Shown piece by piece: positions 26,291-33,601 of a stretch of 42,930 nucleotides of DNA; position 1 is the first letter of the stretch, and each line of letters starts with the position of its first letter. Position numbers and translations under genes: made by a program. The DNA comes from Cellulomonas sp. IC4_254. GTDB lineage: Bacteria > Actinomycetota > Actinomycetes > Actinomycetales > Cellulomonadaceae. The stretch is from NCBI RefSeq assembly GCF_011603975.1, contig NZ_JAANNB010000009.1, positions 1 through 42,930 of the forward strand. The letters are read 5' to 3'. The notes under the pieces are model-generated. The model saw nothing but the letters and a program-made list of their open reading frames with translations. It did no database searches and had not been told where the DNA came from.

Positions 26291-26827
26291 TCAGGCCGGG
26301 GCCGTCCCCGCCCGCGAGCGCCGGCGGTAGGCCCGCGCCTTCATCACGTCGCCGCACTCGTCCATCGAGCACCACCGGCCGGACCGGTTGCGGGACCCGT
26401 CGTGGTAGACCCACTGGCAGTCCGGGTTGGCGCACGCCTTGAGCCGCGCCCAGTCCCCCGTGGCCACGGCCCGGTGCAGCGCGGCCAGCACCTCCCCGAC
26501 CAACGCGGCGTCCCCGTCGGCCCCCGGCGCGGGCACGAGCGCGAGCCCGCCGCCGGCCGCCGGGTCGCCGGGCGCGACCACGAGCGGGTACCGCGCCGCG
26601 AGCGCGCCGAGCGCCGCCGCGTCGCCGCCGCCGAGGTAGCCGCGCAGGACGTCCCGCGCCTCGACGAGCGCCGCCGGGCCGGCACCGCGGAGCCGGTCCA
26701 CGCCGTGGAACCGGTCGTCGGTGTTGAGCAGCGCGCGCAGGCCCTCGGTCGCGGCCGGCGCGACGCCGGGCTCGGCGCCGCGGACGACCCACGCGTCGAG
26801 CGGGTCGGGGCTCTTGACGGCGGACAT
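26291..26827 (-). CDS. CGNR zinc finger protein (ABATE domain), putative regulator
   Basis: 178 residues. An N-terminal helical ABATE-like domain (with ATEGLRALLNTDDRF) is followed by a C-terminal zinc finger: CANPDCQWVYHDGSRNRSG and then RWCSMDECGDVMKARAYR. The four zinc cysteines are present, but the family's CGNR tetrad reads CGDV here. Members are thought to bind nucleic acid and act as stress-linked transcription regulators. TATCCT seven bases before the ATG indicates leaderless mRNA. It is divergent from the hemerythrin gene across a 110-base region containing a 12-bp inverted repeat, which it might bind. Confidence 0.85.
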   Translation of the reverse strand: MSAVKSPDPLDAWVVRGAEPGVAPAATEGLRALLNTDDRFHGVDRLRGAGPAALVEARDVLRGYLGGGDAAALGALAARYPLVVAPGDPAAGGGLALVPAPGADGDAALVGEVLAALHRAVATGDWARLKACANPDCQWVYHDGSRNRSGRWCSMDECGDVMKARAYRRRSRAGTAPA

Positions 26828-26834
26828 GGCCCTG

Positions 26835-26840
26835 AGGATA
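26835..26840 (-). promoter_or_regulatory. -10 hexamer TATCCT, leaderless start of the CGNR gene
   Basis: TATCCT on the minus strand with seven bases to the ATG; close to the TATAAT consensus. Confidence 0.6.
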
Positions 26841-26863
26841 GTCGTCACCACCGTTCGGCGATA

Positions 26864-26896
26864 GCCGGTGACGCCCGCAGGGGCGGCGTCACCGGC
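26864..26896. repeat. 12-bp perfect inverted repeat between CGNR and hemerythrin genes
   Basis: GCCGGTGACGCC (26864-26875) and GGCGTCACCGGC (26885-26896) enclose a nine-base loop, 41 bases before the hemerythrin start. It could be an operator or a leader hairpin. Confidence 0.7.
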
Positions 26897-26937
26897 GCCG
26901 GACGCCACCCGCCCCACCGAGCGAGAGCGAGCCGACG

Positions 26938-27606
26938 ATGACCGCGACCACCGACCGACCCGGGTGCGACACCTCCGACCTGCTGCACATCCACCAGCTG
27001 TTCCGGCGCGCGTTCGCCGACGCCCCCGGCCTCGTCCGCGGGGTGCCCGACGGCGACGTCGCCCGGATGCGCGTCGTCGCCGCGCACGTGCGCGAGGTGG
27101 CGACCGGCCTGCACCACCACCACGAGGGCGAGGACCTGCTGCTGTGGGACCGGCTCGAGCAGCGCTCCCCCGCCTGCGCGCTGCACGTCGGGCTGATGCG
27201 CTCGCAGCACGCGGGCGTCGCCGACCAGCTGCGCGACCTCGACGGCGTGCTGCCGGCGTGGGAGGACGGGGCGTCCGCCGCCGCGCGGGAGGACGTGGCC
27301 GCGGCGCTCGACCGGCTGCAGGCGCTGCTGGTGCTGCACCTCGGCCAGGAGGAGGAGCGCATCCTGCCGACCGCCTCCTCCGTGCTGAGCCAGCGCGAGT
27401 GGGACCAGCTGCACGAGCACGGCATGGCGTCGGTCCCGCGGAGCCGGATGCTCCTCCAGCTCGGCTGGATCCTGGACGCGGTCCCGGCCGCCGAGCGCGC
27501 CGGCTGGCTGCGCACCAACCTGCCCGCACCGGCCCGGCTGCTGTGGCACACGGTCGGGCGGCGGCGGTTCGCCGCGCACCGTGCGCGGGTCTACGGCGTG
27601 CGGTGA
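26938..27606 (+). CDS. Hemerythrin HHE domain protein
   Basis: 222 residues. Candidate di-iron ligands lie in LLHIHQLF, GLHHHHEGEDLLLW, SQHAGVADQL and LHLGQEEERILP, the order expected for an HHE four-helix bundle (about 15-150). The remaining 70 residues are basic and contain no known domain. Such proteins bind oxygen, sense or detoxify NO and peroxide, or store iron; which applies here is unknown. The ATG is preceded by GCGAGAGCGAGCCGACG, with only a weak Shine-Dalgarno. It is divergent from the CGNR regulator gene. Confidence 0.88.
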   Translation: MTATTDRPGCDTSDLLHIHQLFRRAFADAPGLVRGVPDGDVARMRVVAAHVREVATGLHHHHEGEDLLLWDRLEQRSPACALHVGLMRSQHAGVADQLRDLDGVLPAWEDGASAAAREDVAAALDRLQALLVLHLGQEEERILPTASSVLSQREWDQLHEHGMASVPRSRMLLQLGWILDAVPAAERAGWLRTNLPAPARLLWHTVGRRRFAAHRARVYGVR

Positions 27607-27660
27607 CGCGGCGCGGGAGGTAACCCCGGCCGGGTGAGGACGGCCGCTCCGGCCCCTCCC

Positions 27661-27687
27661 TAGCGTGATCCCCGTCGCCGGCGACGG
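27661..27687 (+). promoter_or_regulatory. Promoter of the APC transporter with palindromic operator-like element
   Basis: TAGCGT (27661-27666) is a candidate -10. The 16-base palindrome CCGTCGCCGGCGACGG (27672-27687) begins at the predicted transcription start. The leader ends in a purine-rich GGAGAGGGGG Shine-Dalgarno region before the ATG. Confidence 0.45.
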
Positions 27688-27705
27688 CGCGGAGAGGGGG
27701 TCACC

Positions 27706-29310
27706 ATGTCCGCGGAGACCGCACCCACCACCGGCGAGCCCACGCCGCGGCACCGGGCGGCGACGCCGCCCGGCAGCGGCCCGGGCGCCACCACCACCGA
27801 CGGCGCGCCCGGCGTCCCGGGCACGCCGGCCGCGCCCGTCGACCGCACCGGGGACGCCCCCGACCCGCCGCCCGCCGACGCCGTCCCGGCGCGCACCCCC
27901 GTGCCGGCCGCCCAGTGGATCTCCTGGGTCGCGCTCGCGATGATGACCACCAGCTCGGTGGCCAGCCTGCGCGCGGCGCCGACCATGGCGATCTACGGGC
28001 TCGCCGCGGTGTTCCTGTACGTCGTCCCGGCCATCGTGTTCCTGCTGCCGACCTCGCTGGTGTCCGCCGAGCTCGCGTCCGGCTGGAAGGGCGGCGTCTA
28101 CAACTGGGTGTCCGAGGGCATCTCGAGGCCCGCCGGCTTCCTCGCCGTCTGGTGCCAGTTCGCGATGACGATCTTCTACTACCCGACGCTGCTCGGCTTC
28201 GTGGCGAGCACCCTCGCCTACGTCATCAACCCCGACCTGGCGACCAGCGGCGTGTGGACGGCCGCGGTCATCGTGATCGTGTACTGGAGCGGCGTGTGGG
28301 TGTCGTCCCGCGGCACCAAGGCGATCGCCGGGCTGGCCTCCGGCGGGCTCATCATCGGCACCCTGGTCCCCGGGGTGCTGCTCGTGACGCTCGGCGTCGT
28401 GTTCCTCGGGCAGGGCAACCCGTCGGCCGCGCCGATGGACGCCGAGCACCTGCTCCCGGCGTGGGCCGGCCTGTCCAGCCTCGTGCTGATCGTGAACAAC
28501 TTCCTGTCCTACTCGGGCATGGAGATGAACGCGGTGCACGTGTCGTCGCTGCGGAACCCGGCGCGGGAGTTCCCGCGGTCGATGTTCCTGGCGATGGGGA
28601 TGGTGCTGCTCATCTTCATCCTGCCGGCGCTCGCCATCTCGTGGTTCGTGCCCGCCGAGGAGCTCTCGCTCACCGCCGGGATCATGCAGGCGTTCGACGC
28701 GGTGTTCGCGCAGTTCGGCTGGCAGTGGCTGACCCCGGTCATCGGGATCATGCTCGTCACCGCGTCCGTCGCGGGCATGCTGACCTGGCTCGCCGGGCCG
28801 TCGAAGGGCCTGCTGCTGATCTCCCGGCAGGAGGGCTACCTGCCCCCGTTCCTGCAGCGGCTCAACAAGAACGGCGTGCAGCAGAACATCCTGGTCACCC
28901 AGGGCGCGATCACCACCCTCATCGCCCTGGGCTACGCGCTGATCCCCTCGGTGTCGAGCGCGTACTGGGTGTTCTCGGTGATCACGACGCAGGTCTACCT
29001 GATCATGTACCTGCTCATGTTCGTGGCCGCCGTCCGGCTGCGTCGGCTGCACGCCGACCACCCGCGCGGGTACAAGGCCCCGATCATCCGCACGCTGTGC
29101 GGCGTCGGCTTCGTGGCCTCCGCGGCCGCGCTGCTCGTCGGGTTCGTCCCGCCGTCGCAGCTCGGCACCGGCAGCCCGTGGGTGTACGTCCTGGTCGTCG
29201 GCGGCGGCGCCCTCGGCCTCGGCCTGCTCGTGCCGTTCCTGTTCTACCGGCTCCGCAAGCCCTCGTGGCGCCTCGCGGAACCGCAGCAGCCGGAGGTGAG
29301 CGCGTCATGA
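27706..29310 (+). CDS. APC-family amino acid permease, GadC-like
   Basis: 534 residues. A Pro/Ala/Gly-rich cytoplasmic extension of about 65 residues precedes about twelve membrane helices. NFLSYSGMEMNAVHVSSLRN, PAREFPRSMFLAMG and LAGPSKGLLLISRQEGYLPP match the glutamate:GABA antiporter/APC group. It probably exchanges or imports amino acids; neither glutamate decarboxylase nor another defining enzyme is nearby. The long N-terminal extension is atypical. The stop overlaps the next ATG (ATGA), so the small partner gene is co-translated. Confidence 0.87.
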   Translation: MSAETAPTTGEPTPRHRAATPPGSGPGATTTDGAPGVPGTPAAPVDRTGDAPDPPPADAVPARTPVPAAQWISWVALAMMTTSSVASLRAAPTMAIYGLAAVFLYVVPAIVFLLPTSLVSAELASGWKGGVYNWVSEGISRPAGFLAVWCQFAMTIFYYPTLLGFVASTLAYVINPDLATSGVWTAAVIVIVYWSGVWVSSRGTKAIAGLASGGLIIGTLVPGVLLVTLGVVFLGQGNPSAAPMDAEHLLPAWAGLSSLVLIVNNFLSYSGMEMNAVHVSSLRNPAREFPRSMFLAMGMVLLIFILPALAISWFVPAEELSLTAGIMQAFDAVFAQFGWQWLTPVIGIMLVTASVAGMLTWLAGPSKGLLLISRQEGYLPPFLQRLNKNGVQQNILVTQGAITTLIALGYALIPSVSSAYWVFSVITTQVYLIMYLLMFVAAVRLRRLHADHPRGYKAPIIRTLCGVGFVASAAALLVGFVPPSQLGTGSPWVYVLVVGGGALGLGLLVPFLFYRLRKPSWRLAEPQQPEVSAS

Positions 29311-29768
29311 CCGTGCCCGTCGAGACCTCGACCCGCCGCGAGCGCGGCTGGGTGTACGGGGTGAGCATCGCCGTCCTCGCGGTGCTGGTGCTGATCGCCC
29401 TGCTGTCGTTCCGCTCCGCCCGCCAGGACGCCGAGGCGCAGGACAAGGCGCAGCAGCTGGTCGACCAGATGGCGGCCGCCGGCGCCGCGCAGCTGCCGTC
29501 GGTCGACCGGGTCGCGGCCGTGCTCGGCACCGACGGCGGCGTCGCGTGCTCCGACCCGGCGTCCGCGCTGGGCAAGGCCGCGATCTTCTCCGGCCTGGCC
29601 AACGGCGCCACCGGCCCGGGCTACCGGCCGACGATCTCCGAGAGCCGCGCCGTGCGCGCCGAGCTGCTGATCGTGGGGGTGTACTGCCCGGAGCACCTGG
29701 AGGACGTGCAGGCGATCGTCGACGACCTGCAGCTCGCGGATTCGGACGACGGCGGGACGGGGTATTGA
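29307..29768 (+). CDS. Single-pass membrane protein co-translated with the APC permease
   Basis: 153 residues. A short cytoplasmic start with TRRERGW, one membrane helix (about 18-36) and an exported domain of about 115 residues. The exported part has a charged coiled stretch (QDAEAQDKAQQLVDQM) and two cysteines (in VACSD and VYCPE) that may pair. I do not recognise a family. The ATGA overlap with the permease gene suggests an accessory or regulatory subunit of the transporter. The acidic tail ends DSDDGGTGY. Confidence 0.72.
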   Translation: MTVPVETSTRRERGWVYGVSIAVLAVLVLIALLSFRSARQDAEAQDKAQQLVDQMAAAGAAQLPSVDRVAAVLGTDGGVACSDPASALGKAAIFSGLANGATGPGYRPTISESRAVRAELLIVGVYCPEHLEDVQAIVDDLQLADSDDGGTGY

Positions 29769-29857
29769 CCCGTCAGGATCGGAGAAGCACCGCCCCGGCC
29801 CGGGCTCCTACGGTGGGCGCAGCACCGCACCACCCCGCCGACCAGGAGGCACCGAGC

Positions 29858-30301
29858 ATGGCCGAGACCCGCGAGACCACCGCGAACTTCACCGCCGAGG
29901 AGCGCGCCGCGATGCAGGAGCGCGCCGCCGAGGTGCGCTCCGCCCGCAGGCGCGGCAAGGCGGCCGGCGACCCCGAGGCCGAGGTGCTCGCGAAGATCGC
30001 CGAGCTGCCCGACGACGACCGCGCGATGGCCGAACGGATCCACGCGATCGTCCGCGAGGTCGCGCCCGGGCTGACCCCGCGCACCTGGTACGGGATGCCG
30101 GCGTACGGGGCGTCGAAGGCGGTGCTGTTCTTCCAGCCGGCGTCGAAGTTCAAGGCCCGGTACGCGACCCTCGGGTTCAACGACGACGCGCGGCTGGACG
30201 ACGGCGCGATGTGGCCGACGGCGTACGCGCTGACCCGGGTCGGCGACGCCGAGGAGGCGGCGATCCGGGACCTGGTGCGGCGGGCTGCGGGCGAGGGGTG
30301 A
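29858..30301 (+). CDS. DUF1801/YdhG-like (iron chaperone-type) protein
   Basis: 147 residues. An N-terminal charged helix (1-60) precedes the DUF1801 core: RTWYGMPAYGASKAVLFFQP and KARYATLGFNDDARLDDGAM. The family has a frataxin-like fold, which led to the iron chaperone name, but its biochemical role is not settled. The ATG has AGGAGG eight bases upstream, and TACGGT (29809-29814) is a plausible -10. The gene ends four bases from the convergent marR-like gene. Confidence 0.83.
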   Translation: MAETRETTANFTAEERAAMQERAAEVRSARRRGKAAGDPEAEVLAKIAELPDDDRAMAERIHAIVREVAPGLTPRTWYGMPAYGASKAVLFFQPASKFKARYATLGFNDDARLDDGAMWPTAYALTRVGDAEEAAIRDLVRRAAGEG

Positions 30302-30305
30302 GGGC

Positions 30306-30815
30306 CTAGCCCTCCCCCGTCCTCGGCGCCGGCGGCCGCCAGCCGCCCTCCTCCCGGACCGCGCGTCCGATCCGGAGGCTGATCTCCCGCAGCTGCCGCG
30401 CCTGCGCCGCCGTCAGCCGGTCGAGCACCAGGCGGCGCACCGTCCCGACGTGCCCGGGCGTCGCCGCGGCGACCGCCGCCCGGCCGTCGTCGGTGAGCAG
30501 GGCGAGCGTGTACCGCCCGTCGGCCGGGTCCGGCTCGCGGCGCAGCCAGCCGCGCGCCTCCAGCCGGGCCGCCGCGCGGGACAGCCGGGACAGGGTGCTG
30601 TTGGCGTAGTCGGCCAGCACGCTCATCCGCAGCGTGCCGCCGTCGGCCCGGCTGAGCGCGTAGAGGACGCCGTACTCGAAGTGCGTGATCCCCGCGTCCC
30701 GCTGCAGCTGCGCGTCCAGGGCGGGCGGGAGCCACTCGAGGACGGTCGCGAGGGCGGACCAGGTCGCGAGGTCGTCGCCGGCGAGCTCGTCGGGGGTCGC
30801 GGCATCGTCCGTCAT
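30306..30815 (-). CDS. MarR-family transcription regulator
   Basis: 169 residues. The winged-helix region (about 45-115) includes MSVLADYANSTLSRLSRAAA as recognition-helix area and EPDPADGRYTLALLTDDGR as the wing, a standard MarR pattern. It is divergent from the SDR gene and probably represses both, since an 18-bp inverted repeat sits between the two starts. TAGGCT six bases before the ATG predicts a leaderless transcript. The stop is TAG, unusual among its neighbours. The ligand is unknown. Confidence 0.92.
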   Translation of the reverse strand: MTDDAATPDELAGDDLATWSALATVLEWLPPALDAQLQRDAGITHFEYGVLYALSRADGGTLRMSVLADYANSTLSRLSRAAARLEARGWLRREPDPADGRYTLALLTDDGRAAVAAATPGHVGTVRRLVLDRLTAAQARQLREISLRIGRAVREEGGWRPPAPRTGEG

Positions 30816-30821
30816 GCCCGC

Positions 30822-30827
30822 AGCCTA
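30822..30827 (-). promoter_or_regulatory. -10 hexamer TAGGCT, leaderless start of the marR-like gene
   Basis: TAGGCT reads on the minus strand with six bases to the ATG. Confidence 0.55.
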
Positions 30828-30833
30828 GCCGTG

Positions 30834-30888
30834 ATGACTTGCCCAGGAAAGCGACCCGCGCCTACGGTGACTTTCCTGAGCAAGTGAT
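30834..30888. promoter_or_regulatory. Double MarR operator between marR-like and SDR genes
   Basis: Arms ATGACTTGCCCAGGAAAG (30834-30851) and its inverse at 30871-30888 match at 16 of 18 positions with a 19-base spacer. Each arm is itself a partial palindrome (CTTNCCNNGGNAAG). The left arm overlaps a plus-strand -35 TTGCCC (30839-30844) and the right arm covers the start site after -10 TACGGT (30863-30868) of the SDR gene, so binding should block transcription. Confidence 0.75.
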
Positions 30889-30921
30889 CGCCGCACCGTG
30901 CGGCGGCACGGGGAGGACACC

Positions 30922-31713
30922 ATGGACCTGCAGCTGACCGGGAGCCGCGCCTTCGTGAGCGGCTCGACGCAGGGCATCGGCTACGCGATCGCCGCGGCGT
31001 TGCTCGCCGAGGGCGCCGAGGTCGTCGTGCACGGGCGGGACGAGGGTCGGGTGCGGGACGCGGAGTCCCGGCTGCGGGCCGCGGCCCCGGGCGCGGTCGT
31101 GTCCGGGATCGCCGCCGACGTCGCGGATGCCGACCAGGTCGACCGGCTGCTCGACCGGCTCGGCGACGTCGACGTGCTGGTGAACAACGTGGGCGTGTTC
31201 GAGGTGGCACCGTTCGGGGAGATCACCGACGCCGACTGGCACCGCTACCTCGACGTCAACCTGATGAGCGGGGTCCGGCTCGCGCGCCGGCTGCTGCCGC
31301 CGATGCTCGCGCGCGGCCGGGGCCGGGTGCTGTTCGTCAGCAGCGAGTCCGGGGTGGACGTGCCGGCGGACATGGTGCACTACGGCGTGACGAAGGCCGG
31401 GGCGCTGGCCCTCGCCAACGGCCTCGCGAAGACCACCCGGGGCACCGCGGTCACGGTCAACACGATCCTCGGCGGGCCGACCTGGTCCGACGGTGTCGCG
31501 GGCACGGTCGAGCAGATCGCGCGGGCGCAGGGCGTGCCGGCCGGGGACCTCAAGGACACGCTCGCCGCCGCCCGGACGACGTCGCTGCTGCAGCGGTTCA
31601 TCGAGCCCGAGGAGATCGCGCGGCTCGCGGTGTACCTGGCGAGCCCGCTGTCGTCGGCGACCAACGGTGCCGCGGTGCGCGCCGACGGGGGCGTGCTGAC
31701 GACGCTGCTGTGA
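30922..31713 (+). CDS. Short-chain dehydrogenase/reductase
   Basis: 263 residues. Nucleotide motif GSTQGIG (14-20), NNVG, catalytic Ser in FVSSES and Y-x3-K in HYGVTK are in place. RRLLPPMLARGRGR and the end NGAAVRADGGVLTTLL are typical of classical SDRs. The substrate is unknown. The ATG at 30922 has GGGAGG five bases upstream; an ATG eight codons earlier lacks one. It is divergent from the MarR-family gene, and the shared operator suggests induction by a compound that both proteins handle. Confidence 0.92.
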   Translation: MDLQLTGSRAFVSGSTQGIGYAIAAALLAEGAEVVVHGRDEGRVRDAESRLRAAAPGAVVSGIAADVADADQVDRLLDRLGDVDVLVNNVGVFEVAPFGEITDADWHRYLDVNLMSGVRLARRLLPPMLARGRGRVLFVSSESGVDVPADMVHYGVTKAGALALANGLAKTTRGTAVTVNTILGGPTWSDGVAGTVEQIARAQGVPAGDLKDTLAAARTTSLLQRFIEPEEIARLAVYLASPLSSATNGAAVRADGGVLTTLL

Positions 31714-31749
31714 GCGGGGCCGGGCGCGCAGGCCGTTCGCGCGGCCCGG

Positions 31750-32886
31750 TCAGGCCCGGCGGGACGCCGTGATCGTGAACTTCGGGTTCCGCGCCACCTG
31801 CCGGGTCGGCCCCACCGCCGCCTGCAGCGCCGGCCGGTGGCCCAGCCCGGAGTTCCACACGCACCACAGCTCGCCGCCCGGGCGCAGCACCCGCGCCGCC
31901 TCGGCGAACAGCCCGCGTGCCACGCCGTCGTGCACCGCGGCCCCGACGTGGAACGGCGGGTTGAGCAGCACGAGGTCGGCGCTCGCGTCGGCGATCCCGG
32001 CGGTCCCCCGCGCCCGCTGCACGCGGACCCGCTCCCCCAGCCCGTTCGCCGCGACGGTCGCCCGGGCGGAGGCGACGGCCGCCGCCGACTCGTCGGTCGC
32101 GACGACCTCGACGCCCGGGCGGGCCGCGGCGAGCGCGGACGCGAGCACCCCGGTGCCGCAGCCCAGGTCCACGGCGGTGCGGGCCTCGGGCACGGCATCG
32201 GGCAGGTGCTCGACCAGGAACCGGGTGCCGATGTCGACCCGCGCGCCGGCGAACGCGGCGCCGTGCGCGCACACCGTCAGGCCGAGGTCCGCGTGCCGCG
32301 CTGAGACGGGCCAGGCGGGGTCGGCGGCGCCGTCCGCCGCGCGGGGCCCGGCCGCGTGCAGCACCCGGGCCTTCTGCCGGCCGCGGCTGGCCCGCACCCG
32401 CGCGAAGTGCCGGGCGAGGACCTCGTTCATCGCCCGGGACATGTGCTTCTCCCGGCCGCCGGCCACGACCGCGACCGCCGGGTCGGCGTGCCTCGCGACC
32501 AGCCCGGCGACCTCGTCCAGCGCGTCCAGCGAGCGCGGCAGCAGGAGCAGCACGACCCGGGCACCGGCGACCAGCTCCGGGTCCAGGCCGGCGGACGACC
32601 GGAACGCGTCCGCGCCGCCCAGCCGGGCCGCGTTCTCCGCCAGCGCCAGCTCGCCGGTGAGCCGGTCGGTGTGCGCCCGGACCCCGGTCAGGCCGAACCG
32701 GTCGACCGCGCCGAGCGTCACCGCCCCGTACCGGTCGCCGAGCACCACGACCGTCCCCGGCGCGGCGTCCTCCAGCAGCGGCGCGGCCTCGTCGAGGACC
32801 AGCCGGTCGGCGGCGTCGACGGCCACCAGGTCCGGCGCGGGGATCTCGGGGTCGCAGCGCAGCGCGGCGAGCAGGTCGGCGGTCAT
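31750..32886 (-). CDS. rlmG: RlmG/RsmC-type class I methyltransferase
   Basis: 378 residues, the same length as E. coli RlmG as I recall it. The N-terminal half (1-190) is a degenerate methyltransferase-like domain. The C-terminal half has the SAM motif VDLGCGTG (239-246), acidic ATDES and the catalytic NPPFH (309-313), which marks N2-guanine or N6-adenine methyltransferases. RlmG methylates 23S rRNA G1835 and RsmC methylates 16S rRNA G1207; which applies is not certain, although the length favours RlmG. The ATG overlaps the vapC stop (ATGA), so it is translated together with a toxin-antitoxin pair, an unusual context. Confidence 0.85.
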   Translation of the reverse strand: MTADLLAALRCDPEIPAPDLVAVDAADRLVLDEAAPLLEDAAPGTVVVLGDRYGAVTLGAVDRFGLTGVRAHTDRLTGELALAENAARLGGADAFRSSAGLDPELVAGARVVLLLLPRSLDALDEVAGLVARHADPAVAVVAGGREKHMSRAMNEVLARHFARVRASRGRQKARVLHAAGPRAADGAADPAWPVSARHADLGLTVCAHGAAFAGARVDIGTRFLVEHLPDAVPEARTAVDLGCGTGVLASALAAARPGVEVVATDESAAAVASARATVAANGLGERVRVQRARGTAGIADASADLVLLNPPFHVGAAVHDGVARGLFAEAARVLRPGGELWCVWNSGLGHRPALQAAVGPTRQVARNPKFTITASRRA

Positions 32887-33302
32887 GCGGTCCACGGGTC
32901 GACGACGTCGACCCCCGTCCCGTCGAAGTCCTTGACGTTGCGCGTCGCGCACGTCGCGTCGTGCACCCGGCAGATCGCCGCGATCTGGGCGTCGGCGGTG
33001 TGGATCGGCCGGCCCGCGCGCTCGCGGGCGGCGAGCACCTCCGCGTACTGCTCCGCGGCCGCGACGTCGAACGGGAGGATCGCGCGCGTCGCTCGGTAGG
33101 GCTCGAGGGCCAGGTGGACCTGCTCGGCGAGCGCGGACCGGCGCTGCTCGTCCGGCAGCCGCCGCACACCGGCGAGGAGCTCGGCGAGGGTGACGGCGGC
33201 GACCGCGACCTCCCCGGTGAGACCCTCGAGCCAGGTCACGACCCGGGGCTCGGGGACGGGGCGGAAGACCTCCGAGACGACGTTCGTGTCGAGCACGATC
33301 AC
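32883..33302 (-). CDS. vapC: VapC/FitB-type PIN-domain toxin
   Basis: 139 residues. The PIN acidic residues are D5 (LDTN), E41 (LAELL), D104 (TADAQIAA) and D125 (RNVKDF), the set that binds magnesium or manganese for RNA cleavage. The FitB type is suggested by VLDTNVVSEVFRP. Known VapC toxins cut tRNA or the 23S sarcin-ricin loop; the target here is unknown. The GTG start overlaps the antitoxin stop (GTGA), and its own stop overlaps the rlmG-like start (ATGA). Confidence 0.94.
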   Translation of the reverse strand: MIVLDTNVVSEVFRPVPEPRVVTWLEGLTGEVAVAAVTLAELLAGVRRLPDEQRRSALAEQVHLALEPYRATRAILPFDVAAAEQYAEVLAARERAGRPIHTADAQIAAICRVHDATCATRNVKDFDGTGVDVVDPWTA

Positions 33303-33532
33303 CCGAAGTCCACCGCCCGGGCGTCGTCCGTGCGCTCCGGCACGACGAGGTCGTCGACCCCGCCGACCTGCCGAGCCGCCCGGAGCAGGGCCACGCCGAT
33401 GTGCGGCCGGCGCGCGGCCCGGGTGAGGATGTCGCGCGCCTCGGCCTCCATGGAGCGGCCGTGCTCCTTGGCCTGGGCGGCGAGCTGCTGCTTCACGGAC
33501 TCGTCGAGCCCGCGGACGACGATGGCGGACAT
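33299..33532 (-). CDS. vapB: VapB/FitA-type ribbon-helix-helix antitoxin
   Basis: 77 residues. The N-terminal SAIVVRGLDESVKQQLAAQA is a FitA/Arc-like ribbon-helix-helix DNA-binding motif, with HGRSMEAEARDILTRAA as the second helix; the tail (about 45-77) would wrap the toxin. The ATG has a GGGGAGG Shine-Dalgarno nine bases away, which makes it one of the clearly leadered genes here. A 9-bp perfect inverted repeat covers its -10 region, as expected for autoregulation by the VapBC complex. Confidence 0.93.
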   Translation of the reverse strand: MSAIVVRGLDESVKQQLAAQAKEHGRSMEAEARDILTRAARRPHIGVALLRAARQVGGVDDLVVPERTDDARAVDFG

Positions 33533-33548
33533 GCTGGCGACCTCCCCG

Positions 33549-33576
33549 GGACTGCTATCGCTGATGCTAGCAGTCC
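33549..33576. promoter_or_regulatory. VapBC autoregulatory operator and -10
   Basis: GGACTGCTA (33549-33557) and TAGCAGTCC (33568-33576) form a perfect 9-base inverted repeat with a ten-base spacer. The minus-strand -10 TAGCAT (33564-33569) lies partly inside it, and the predicted transcription start is within the other arm. The spacing fits a dimer-of-dimers ribbon-helix-helix site. Confidence 0.75.
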
Positions 33577-33601
33577 GGGGACGCCGCGCCCGACCGGCCG
33601 G

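Noticed and set aside
29765-29770. TTGACC as a -35 for the DUF1801 gene
   Set aside because: It overlaps a stop codon and lies 38 bases from the -10 candidate, far outside normal spacing.
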